Source: Acholoe squamosa (lineage: Eukaryota; Annelida; Polychaeta; Phyllodocida; Polynoidae). From it: DNA of 64,000 nucleotides. The notes under the pieces are model-generated. The model had not been told where the DNA came from. It was given only the letters and a program-made list of their open reading frames with translations, and made no database searches. The position numbers were made by a program, and so were the translations under genes. Position 1 is the stretch's first letter; the number at the start of each line of letters is the position of its first letter. Shown one piece after another: positions 25,515-37,500 of this stretch. The stretch spans positions 64,195,576 through 64,259,575 of the forward strand of contig OX439038.1 in assembly GCA_949317995.1 (NCBI GenBank). Direction: 5' to 3'.

Positions 25515-28500
25515 GAGGGCACTTGTAAAAACAGTGTTTAGGGATTAAACACTAGGTTAAACACTTTCTTGTCACACTTTTCTAAACACTTATTTTGGGA
25601 TAAACATGTTCAATTTTACATGCGTTTAACTATGACGTGTTTAACCATGTGTTTAAATGCTGAACACTTAAACACTTCAGCATTTATATAGGTGTTTGAC
25701 AGACACGTGTTTAAAAGCTAAACACTTAAATATTTCAAGTGTTTATGTGTTTAAATAGCGGTGTTGATAATGTGGGTGTCAGCTCAACAGCCTACACCCA
25801 TGGCCAAGTTAGGATGCCAGTTTTCATGGTCCAGGAAGTCAAATACCTGGGGCATATCATCTCTAACTTTCGTAGAGGTGACAGCAGCCTTTTTCACAGA
25901 ATGCTATATATGCACACAGTGATATGTTCGTACATGTCAGCAACATGAAGTGCCCCTCCCTCTCACGTGACGTCTTTCCTAATGTTTCATTTAGAACGTA
26001 AATTTCCTTCCTTTCCTTCTTGTCAGGTAACTTATCGGAACTCGTGCTTATTATGGGCCATCTTTCTCACAAAACGGGAAGTTTGGCCAGAGTGCAAACA
26101 TCAGTATTCATAAAATCAAACTATAATTATGGTCGCCAATATATCACTAAGTGTGAGCCAGCAAGCAGAAATGGGGGTTCCTGCGGGATTTAGTTCCTGA
26201 TTTAGCCACCAGGGGGCACCACTATAGTGGGCTAGAATAAGAAAAATATGCCTAAATTTGCTATAGGGTAATCTTTTATGGAGAATTCAATGATCATTGA
26301 TAAAATGTCTATTTTGGGCCTAAAGGTTCCAAATCAGACGTAATAAGAATGTTTTTTTGGGCCTAAATAGGCATTTTTGTTGATTTGTTGCCATGGAAAC
26401 ATGATTTCATTCTAAATATTAAAATCGATGATTCCATATGAAGGAACTTCCCACAAGGTTCACTAGGGTGAAAACAGAATGAAAATTCCATTTCTAGATC
26501 AAAAGTTATGGGGAAAAGAACAAAAATTATGCTAATTTAGCTAATTAGCATAAATTATGCTAATTATCAATGTATCTCATGAACATTTAGACATAGAGCT
26601 TATTGGCATTCGGGAAATGGTCATACCTACACATATTTAGCAAGCGATTCCTCCAAAACTAACAGGAGTATCTTCTCATGCAATATATCACTGAAAAGCT
26701 AGTGATCTGAATTTTAAAGTTGACTTTTAGCACAGAGCACGCTTTCTCCTTGCCTCTACAGAGGTGTGGACATGATGTGAAAGCTTACATTTCTAATGAC
26801 CCTGGTTTAATTGTTTTCCTTTCCGCTCCTATGATGTGACATGCAGCCATATATGATACCCTGTGAGCAATTTCATGTGTTCGTTGTAGAATACAGGTTA
26901 GATGGCTGCCGACTTTTTCACATAGTGGAAACACATTAATAGTTAAGTTTGATTTTGTTTTACGTTAGAACCATATGAAGGTTTCTCAAATAGATCATCT
27001 ATCTCTATGAACGGACGGTTACTTGGGTTATAGTACATTCCCATGGCATGGTGTTTCTAGAAGGCCAATGGTGTGCTAAGATGGTAATAGTTTGAGGTAT
27101 TGTTGCATCTTCTTGTGATTTCTAACAAGCAACTCCATATATAATTTGTTGCACCTTCCAGAATTTGTCACATATTTGTGTTGCGATTAAACTATGGATG
27201 TTGATTACGTTCCTGATTGAACTAATTTCGTAAAAGTGTCTACATGCTGAAGATAACATGAATATTTTAACTATTTGCGAACTTTAAATTTTCCTCGTGA
27301 TGGCACATTGTAAGGTACGTCAGAATCATACAAAACTGCATACCATGAACTGACGTCTAAGTTTAAAGAAAACTAAATTTGAAGGCTTAGACTTGACATC
27401 TCAAATTAGCAAACATAGCATTCTCGAAGTATTCTCTCAGAGACTTTCTGGGCAGGAAATATATAAATACACGAGTTTTGTGTATTGGATCTTGCATATA
27501 AAGGCTACCAACCTGCTCCAAATTCTTCATAAAACGAGATGAAAATAATCCCAACATCCTTGTATACTTGGGCTATGGCATATGTATATATATAGGTTAC
27601 ATAGAATAAGAAAAGAAGTCCATGGAAACACGGGATCTACGTCCCTGGTGAAAATAACCAGTTCTAGCCAACGGCTGTTGAATGCCTTTACACCCTACCT
27701 AACTAAATAATCCTACTTAAATGTGGCAGATAAATAATTCATTTTAACCATGTGGGTGATATACAAATGAAACACGTCGGCTAGGGCCAAATAAAAAAAG
27801 GATTGTTTCCATTCTGATCCGACCAACGCCAGTCAAACAGGGCCGACCCTTTACTTTTTTTTCTTTCTTTTTTGGAGAATTTTAGGGATTTTATTTTCGT
27901 ATTTTTCATGAATGTGATCTTTGGATGTCCAGTCATAGTCTCACTAGGCATATCCTTTGAATAGTTTTCATATTTCTCATGTTTTCCATGTTCCTGCAAA
28001 CTGGTTTCGACTGTTAGTCCAGTAAAATTAGGTTTTAACGTTGAATAAATTCAAGGAAAGCTGAAAATTTCAGGATTGGCTTGTTTATGTATTGGTATGA
28101 ACAAACTAAAAGTCCTGGGTTGTCCTAGGCTTGGCTTTTTTTAGACGACGTTCATCGTTACTCTCCGATTGTTACCCAAAAAATATGCTTTATCATAACT
28201 TAATACCCCAGAAAACATAATATCTCCCATGAAAGTGCCTCATGCCATTAAAGAAAGAGCAATTTGATATGATGCTACAATAAACAAAATACCTGAGTAC
28301 CGGAATTTTATTGATACTTCATTAAATCCGCTAAAATGTCATTTTATTTTAGAATTTATGCTTCACTTTCATTCAATTTTACCAAAGACAAGAAACTTTC
28401 ATTTCTGATTGTTGTTTGATAGTTTTCATGTTAGTCCTATTCTGCTGGAGCAGCATTCAAGCAATCTACCCCTCCACAGTCACCACACATTGTTGAGCAA

Positions 28501-31500
28501 GGTATTTTCAGTTTGCGACATCCACACCGACGCTGACATCCCTTCTTACAGTTGTAGCTTATCACGTTCAGGATTTTATCAGGTGCTGATGGAAGGTCTG
28601 TAGGCACTGGGAGCAAGTTTCCATTTTCAGACTTCCACCCCCAGTCCTGAGGAAGAAGTACATTTCCCCACCATGCTTGCACTTGATGGTACGTTTGGAA
28701 GGAATGTTGTTTTGTGGCAACACTTGGTGGGGGTAAAGTAGCCACCTAAAGGACATTTTGATGGACTGTCGTGCAATTGTCCTCCTGTAATTGTTGTACC
28801 TGACCTGGTCAATTGTTTTGCACTTCTTACCTTTGTACAAGCACACAAAGAACTTTTCACCTGCATGAGCTATTTCCTGATGGCTTGCTTCTGGATTGTT
28901 AAAAATAGCCAAATCTTTTCTCAGGTCATTGCTTTTGGTTTTCTAAAAGGTGCAGATGTGGTGTCACACCCAGATATTGCATGCAACAGGAGGAGGATGT
29001 CTTTCCGATTGCCTAAGCACTCTGAAGTTTCTTTATATTATAGAGCTTCTGTCCATTTCCTCTGCCAGGTTGGAGTAGGAAGACTTTGTCCGAAGACTTT
29101 GCACGGGCTGTCATCATTACAAGTAGGTCAGTGTCAGAACCAACAACCACTACTGTGTGTCCCATATCACATTCTGTCAAGGCAGTTGTCACAATGAGTT
29201 CATCAGCATCTGCAATGGCTTGATGCACAGTTATTTTTGATTTGGTCAGGCTTGAGGATACTGCAGTAATGAGGCAAGATTTATTCTTTGCATTTGCAAG
29301 GAAATCTTTTTGAGGTGTTGTTGCATGCATATCATCTTGAAACAGTATTTCTGCAGAACATGCCTTTGCTAACCTGTGCTTCTGTTCTTCTGACTTTGTT
29401 GTTGCTGGGCCACCATAGCCATCAAACACTACTGTTGTGTTTGTGCCTTAATTATTTTCAACATAACTAGCATAGTTCTCATATATTTCCCCATACATTA
29501 TTGGCCTTGGCCAAACTACACTATGTAGAAGATGACCTCCATCTATTATGAACTTGCTTGCCTCTAGGACAGTCAGTTTTCCAGGAATCAGTGCTTTCAG
29601 CACAGTTGAGAGGGTACACTTGACTGGTCATCTCATTGAAACTTCATCAAACAAAGATGGAGGCTGTAGAGCCAACTCATACTGCAGAAATGCCTGCAAG
29701 TCTGAACTGAAGTTCAGGACACAAACAATTCAATTGAAAAGTTGCCTTGGATTGACCACAACCTCTTCGTTCCGAATTCTGATTGTGTTCTTCATAGATG
29801 ACAGAGGGTTGACTTTGTCTTTGCAGTTAAGTTTTACCTCAGTTATTCCCAGCCATCTTTGCCATGGCTATGTATCCAACATCAATAGCTCTGTCACAGT
29901 TCAGAGTTTTATCAGCCACAAGACCTGAACCCAGAGCAATTAGGTTGTCAGGATGTCTCTCTGCAAATGGGGAGTGTGCCTATAACCATTCAATGAAGAG
30001 TTGCAGATCCTTTTGGTCCCTTACTTGCCAGGAATCACACATTTCTACATGCTGTTCTGAAGAACAGGATGTAACATTACAGAAGACCTCAAGAGCATTA
30101 CTGATATGCATGCAAAGTGTCATTGTTACAACCCATCTTGCCAAGGTACTTTCAGCAACACCTTGACAATGGGTCAGTCCAGCTAAGGATTTTAGGGATC
30201 CCACGAGGACTTGCTCGATTGTCATGTCTGACCATATCCCACCCCACACCTTGTCACTGCGGCAGACAGTGAAGAAACCCTTCTGTGTCAGATTTTCATA
30301 CTCTTCATGGGGCAACTTGGTAGACAATTCTTCCATTTATTGGACATACAGATGTGCTGATTTTGCATATGGAAGGTGTCTACTGGTTTTTGTGTGAATG
30401 ACCTCCCATACTTTGTTTACAAATGGCCCTCCATTAAATGACAGTATCATTGCCAGTTCTGCAAAATTCTAATTCTAATTCAAAAGATTTTGCACTAATG
30501 GCCTCCCATAGTTAAAAACAGGACACATAGGTGACATGTCAATGCTATTGATTGATTGCCCCATTAATTGGATAACATACAGGTACTTATTGTAGGAAAA
30601 TGATGTTACTTTTTGCAAATTATGTCATGTGTATACCACCTAGGATGCCTCGTTTATCAACCTATATGCATGGCTTATGATATAATCCATGAATAACAAG
30701 GGAAAATACCTTAGTTCTGCAGAGAAGTGTGTTCCCTTGATATTGTTCCAATATGATGACCTGGCTCTCTAAACTGCAAACAGTCAGTATGGGATGCCAA
30801 GTGTGCACAAAACTTCCAAATTTTAAAAGGAAAAGTACAAGATAAACAGCCTTTATACAAGAAAACTTTTCTTTTAAACACAGTATAACCTGCAAAGTTA
30901 TTAATGTTTAGATGTACTTTATTTTATGTGAATAACTTCTTCCCGTAGAGATAGCATTGCGCGGCCGATCCGCACACCCCCAGTGACGTAACGTGTGCCG
31001 ATCCACCACAGCGGCCGATCCACCACTGCAGCCTCGTTCTGGGTGCATGTAAACATTCAAAATGGCGGACCGGCACTTTTACGGGGAACTACGGTACTGG
31101 ATTTTGATAATTTTTCCTTATTTAAACCTCTAAAAACATAAAATAAATATAGAACTAAACTCCCCTGGTGTCCTTGGTGGCTGATCCACCCCTCGGGGGG
31201 TCTCCCCCTCGTGGTGGATCGGCCACCTCGTACACCACGGTCGTTTAGTTCTATCTATTTATTTTTGGAATAAAAGAACAAATGATGCATAATGCTTCAA
31301 AACATTAATATTACACTTTTGTCACTTTCAAAATGAATTCTGTCAATGTCTATAGATATCTCTGTATTAAAATCAACATGGTATGATATAACTGGAGTAC
31401 CTTGTTCCATTGCTTCAGTGATCAAATCACAAATTGTACAGTCTGTTGGTATTTGACCCTGTCACATTAAATCACAAGCGAAAAAGATGCCGAGCCTCAG

Positions 31501-34500
31501 AGACACCAGGACTTTTCAGAGGTTAGAGGCCATATATAGACAGATCATTTCTGCGAAAATCAGCTTTCTTTGATTTTATTCAAAGTTCGGGCCTTATTTT
31601 GCCTAATTTTACTGCACTATGACATTTCTATACAAAATCAAAAAAAAATCCGACCTACCGACCCTTGGCCTTTGAGACATGCTACTGGAAACACATGAGT
31701 TTTTTTTTGCCTAGGTGCTCTACACATCACGTGGGTGGACGATGGTGGGGTTGACACCCTTAATTATACCAAGCCAACTGGGCTCTAATTGTAAAGTTAT
31801 TTTAATGTTATGTAAAATAACTGTAATTATTATCAGAGTATCCTATCAACCACCGATGTGGGTTGGCTTAGCGAGGCAGGACAGGTACGGTGAGCTTATC
31901 GTCATACTTAAACATAATTTGAGTTTTAATTTCGCTGGTGACTTGGGAAGAGTGCTTTTGGCACGAGGGTTGGGCCAACCCACGTCGGTGGTCGATAGGA
32001 TACTCTGATAATAATTACAGTTATTTTACATTACATTAAAATAACTTAACAATTATTACTAGCAGTTATCCGTCATCGACCACCGACCTTGTGGGTCGGC
32101 TACTTCAACTCGTTTGTGAAAATAAAACTCAGGCGGGCGCTTTGCTATCCAAATAAGTTTTATCATATGTTAGCAAGACTACAGTCATCACTTTATATGT
32201 AGACAAACCATATATAATAGGTCAGGAACTTTATGTTCTGAGTAGACAGGCAAAATGTTATACATTGCCTACCTTGTATGACATAACTTTGTTATTTCAA
32301 TGACTGTAGGGGTCATGTACCTGCCCCCCCCCTTTTTTTCCTTAAGGGAAAATAGTTTACAGCCATCTTGCTGTAATAGCCTCAGCACTCATTGTGCCTG
32401 TAACTGTCTTGGAGGCTGAAAGTCACCAAACCTTTCCGCATGTATAGGATATAAACTGATACACACCGTGACTGAAGCTAATACTTGGATATAAGTGACT
32501 AAATAGACTTATGTAAATATTTCTACCCTATAATAAATTCATTTACAGATGAATTTTGTTCACAAAACAAGTGTATGAATGTTTATGCATCATAGATCCA
32601 GCAGAAATGGGATAAAGTCTGTAGGCTGCAAAACAGAGCTGATTTTACTTGTCTGGATATTGTCTTTGCACTAGCCCTGGAGGTGGGCAGTTTCACTGTC
32701 AAAAAGACAAACAGCATAGAAGATTGTGACCTTTGGTCAGCAATGTATGCCCTAAGATGGGAATGCGAATACAACCTTTCATCTTCTCTCCTTTGAAAGT
32801 ACATAATCGGCGGCTTGTCATTTGGATTGTGCGAAGTGAGTATGTAATCTTGACTGAGTGGTCGGTCCATTCACAGTCTCCTCTGAGCATAAGGTGCAGT
32901 GCCTGCAGTTTTTGTCCAGTGGCTAGTAAGACCAGTAACATAGTATGTCTGGTGAGCTTCTCATAGTCTAGTCCCTGTATGTATCCCCAGTTATGAATTG
33001 TTAATAATGCTGGCTGTGGATCCCAAACAAATTCCATTGACTTTGTTGTTTTTTTTTAACCTTTGTCCCTTTGACAAACCTCAATATGATAGGTTCTTCT
33101 CAAGCTGGTTTCCCGTTGAATGTTATAAAACATGATAGAAATGACCGAGACATATTGATGGCACTGTGACCTACCCCAGTATCAAGATATTCACTAAGGA
33201 ATTGTATGCAGTCCCTGACTGATGGTTGTGTGGGGTGCACATCCCTTAGGCTTGTGAATGCCATCCATCTCTTTGCACATCCCTCATAGCCCGCCGCAGT
33301 ATTATGGCTCCATGCCATGGCCATGACCTTCCATGCAGCAAACGAGTAGCCCAGCAGATCACACCATATGGTTTTCATATAAGGATAAACATTAGACCCT
33401 GTCTGGTATGGAACCCAGAGAACCACTTTTTCTGATACAGCATAAAGCTGTTGTGTTGTCAATGAACAAATGTACACATTGTCCCTTTACTCGACGTTGA
33501 AGTTTCTTCAGCGCCATGAGAACTGCTTCAATTCCAGAATATTGATATGCAGTTCTTGTAACTCAGTGGGCCATTCTTCCCCATACTCAAAATCGCCTTG
33601 TTGCCAATAGCAACCCCACCCTGTCTTAGATGAGTCTGTGAAGATTGACACCTGTGGGCGGATTTCCGCATAGAGTGCAGAGGCGATAGGGAGATATGAC
33701 AGCCACTGTTTGATGCAATCATGAATCGTGTCATTTAGGTACATAGTTACATCATAGTTACCTAATGACTTGGTGAGGGCCCAATATTTAACTCTCTAAA
33801 GGAGTTTGATATGGACCTTGGCCCTGTCATTTCCAGGTTCAGTGGCTGCCAGTTTGCCTATGACTGCTGCAACCTGTCTGATTGACAGCCTCCTGACTTT
33901 CAGGATGTCACGTGCCATTGTTATCAATTTTGTCACTTTCTTGGGTGGTATGTGTAGTGTCAGTGTGGTGGAGTCAATAGTGAAACCCAGGTATTCAATG
34001 GACTGTGCTGGGGTCAAGAAATTGTGAAGCCTTCTTCCTGTAGGATTCTGAGAATGTGTTTTACAGATTGTTCAACTAGTTCTGGAGTGTCTCTAAAAAT
34101 GAGTGTGTCATCAATGTAAAACACCACGTTTATGCCGTAATGTACTCTCAGATGTGAAAGCAGTGCCTTCATGATATGTGTAAACAGTCTTGGCCCTGGT
34201 GAGTATTCATTTGGTAGGCATTATACCTCTACCGTTTACCATGGAACTTGAATTGCAAGAAATCCCAGTCCCTTTTTTTAATGGGTAGGGTGAAGTAGGC
34301 TGATGTAATATCTACAGAACTCATAAAGGAGTGTTGAGGCAAAATATGCATGACTGACACGAGATGATCCATTTTAAAGTGTTTGTAGACTGTGAATTCA
34401 TTCAGTCCTGAGAGGTTCAAAATAGGTCTGAAAATGCCATCTGTTTTAGGTCTTAAAAACATGTGTGAGACAAATGCCCTCGCGTTATGTCCTGCAGGCT

Positions 34501-37500
34501 CTATGATGCCGTTACTCAACATATCCTGTATTTGTGTATCCAACTGAGCATCTTTAACTGGGTTAATAGATGCTGAGTCTGGGATCTCTGATTGTACAGA
34601 TATACATTTATTTGTTGTTGTTGTCTTTGTTGCTGTCTTTGTTGCCGCCCTTGTAGTGGTTCTGTTTGGTCTGCTTGCCCCGCTTGCCACCCCTGGAGGT
34701 GTTGCTGCTGGACCAGTAGTCCTGCTGGCGGTTTGACGCCCTCTGGTGGCAGCTGCGGTCCAGATTGTAGTTGGGACGACCCACTGTGTGTTTACAGCAG
34801 GACCCACTCTTGTTGTGGCGGCTACGGGCCTGGCCGCCTCTGTAGTTTCCCTGGCAGCGGTTCCATGACCTCACGTAAGGCTTCTTCCTCTTTCTGTCTA
34901 ACCACAATCTGCTCTCTGGCATCTTCTCCTAGCAGATATTTAAAGCTTTTGTGGTTTTCTGGTTTCTGTGCCACCTCTAGCCCCACACCCTTTAAGCCTG
35001 CATACACATTATTGCGCCTAATGTCATTGGTTTTCCATGAGGACTTGGCTATCAGCTTAAAAGAATCAGACATGCTTGTGACCAGTTTTTTGGGATTACA
35101 TGTTTTGCCGCTGCCCAGGTGGTCCAGTGCATGTACTAAAGGTCTGGCTGCAAACTGCAAGCACCACTGCAGAGACCTGAAGGTGTCATCCCTCTGTACC
35201 TTTGAGCCTTGTTTCATGAAGAACCTCTAGGTTGGAGGGTCTAGGGTAGGTTTTGTAGAGTGTTTTAGTTGATCCTAAGTGGCTGGGTTCAGGTAAATGG
35301 CGTCCACCAAGGTTTTAACCTTCTCTGGTGTTTTATTAGTTTCAGCATCTTGTGGTTCTCTGAATGGCAGCTCTACTGTGGCTAGAGGGCAGTCAAATGG
35401 CTGTGGTCTATATACAGGTAGTGGATTTTCCTGCTGCTGATCACTCTGCAAGCCTATCAGTGCTGGGTAGTGATACTGGTCTGGTATCATCACCTCTGGT
35501 TGGCGCTGTCTGTGTTGTACCTTTATGTTTGCAACATGGATCGCTGCAGGGCGCGCGTCAATACGCGCGGCATCCACAGCCACCCAAGCAGCTGTCCTGT
35601 CCTGCCATGCAGGATGACGCTGAGTTGGCGTTAGCTGTAAGGCGCATCCAGAATTTGTGGGAGGGTGATCTCCCCTGGTGGGGGGTCCTTAAGCTCATCT
35701 GAGTGTGGGTCTGGTCATGGATCTGTTTGATTCAGATCTGTTGTTGTCAGAATACTACCCTGAACTCCCATATTCCTGGGAATAAATCACTGTGTTTTGA
35801 CTCATAGCACTATGATCACTGCATTAGCTGGTACCTGTCAACATAGTGTGAGTTGCTCGTCTAGGAGCCTGTTGAGCATCCCCCTTTTGGGGGCAACCGA
35901 GCTGCTCATGGTACCCCATGTGTTGCTCAGGCGCGCGCGTGGCCGGGTATCCCCGGCCACCTGCCGGGAGCGTCTGCATCTGGCCCTGCCAGAGTACCCA
36001 TGCCCCGGCATCTTGATAAGCCCAGCGTGCTCTCGTCGAGCCATCCGTCTCCAACGAGAGACCTGATTCAAGTGACGATAAGCTCACCGTACGTGACTTG
36101 CCTCTGTAAACTGACCCACAAGGTCGGTGGTCGATGACTGATAACTGCTGGTAATTATTGAGCGTGGAAATGTGCATTGTGATCTACTTAGAAGTGACAC
36201 AGATAGTATGCAGAATAGCCTCATCTGTTGGTTTAATTCCGCCCAGAAACTGGCGCTGAGGGATTTCACCCTGGCCTGACACTCAGTAAAAGAGAGCCTG
36301 ATAAGTTGTACTTTCAGCGCACCCTCAATATCTCAATATCATATATTGTCTTCTCTATTAAAACACAGTACAACTGTTGGTAAGCTTTTTGTAGTAAGCT
36401 GATCAGAAGAACAGGGGTGGCGCAGTATGTAGTGCTTCGTCTATGTCGATGTCTAGCTGTTGGCTGTTAAACTAATTTTATATTTCAAACTGATCTTTTC
36501 CCCCTTAAACTGAAGTGGGAGAAAGACTATCTTGCATTAATTAAACTAAAGTGGGAGAAAGACTGCATAGGTCCCTTCCCTAGGTTCCCCAGATGGCAAA
36601 GTTTGATAATAATCATAGTCCAAGAGAACGGTCCTAACATACCTAATTGTCGGGATTTGTCAGCCACTGCAATACTGTGTTTGCAGGTCACTAGATGCAG
36701 TTATAGGTGTCATACTTTATGAAAGATATTGTACCCAGATATCCCACATTCCACCCCTGCAAATCTTTCCCTCCTCAAGGGAAACCCCCTCCAGGAACTC
36801 CTCAATTGCCCCCTTCTTCCTGCTTCTACACCCTATCTTATTCTCTAACTACACGACAAGTAGCATCTAAAGGTCCATTCCTGTCATTTCCGGCTCTGAC
36901 AATCACTGGGACACTTTGCAGCCTGATGCCATGATGGGAGAGTTCCTCCTCGCGCCTCCACCATCCAGGGCATTTACCAGCCTCTAATAGTACTAGTCAC
37001 TTCTACACCCCTCTACTGGCTTGGCACTGATATATAGTTGGACATGGACATATTAGACAATTGCCAACACAGCTACATGAGGTAAAAATGGTTAGCGTAA
37101 AACCCAGATTATAAGACGACCACATTTCCCAAATTTATAAGGTCAATCCAGAATTGATTACAGTTTTCTATTTATGTAAACGATATGTTCTGCCTGAGTT
37201 AGATAATTTTTGTAATTTTTTGTTCTATTAGATTGGTCCTTTAGGCCGAATACTAACCATAACTGGCATAATTGATGATTGGGGAAAGGTGAAAGTGACA
37301 ATTTGAAAGATGATAACGCCATCTCATTCACACATTCCGATCCATTGTCAATAACTGAATGACAAAAGTGGACATGGCAGATAACTTATTTGTCACATTA
37401 ATGACAAAATGGCATCAATAAAATCAGATAAGTCACTTAATAGACTTTCCACAAAACACCTGTTGAAGCGTTATCTCATTTCTAGCTTTTGTGACCTTTC

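Larger units (their letters stand above)
31791..36165 (-). mobile_element. decayed DIRS1-like tyrosine-recombinase retrotransposon
   Basis: Minus-strand fragments give a gag-like region (35583-34608), reverse transcriptase/RNase H (34807-33500) and a tyrosine recombinase (33477-32583). The ends are related: plus 36073-36165 (GACGATAAGCTCACCGTAC...ACCCACAAGGTCGGTGGTCG) matches the minus strand of about 31915-31795. A further inverted copy of the ACCCACAAGGTCGGTGGTCG segment is at about 32045-32100, reminiscent of the internal complementary region of DIRS elements. Multiple frameshifts and stops mean it is inactive. It lies in CAP intron 2, in the same orientation as the gene. Confidence 0.8.

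Noticed and set aside
34592-35230. 212-residue Cys-rich plus-strand protein
   Set aside because: Shadow of the DIRS gag/RT region on the opposite strand.
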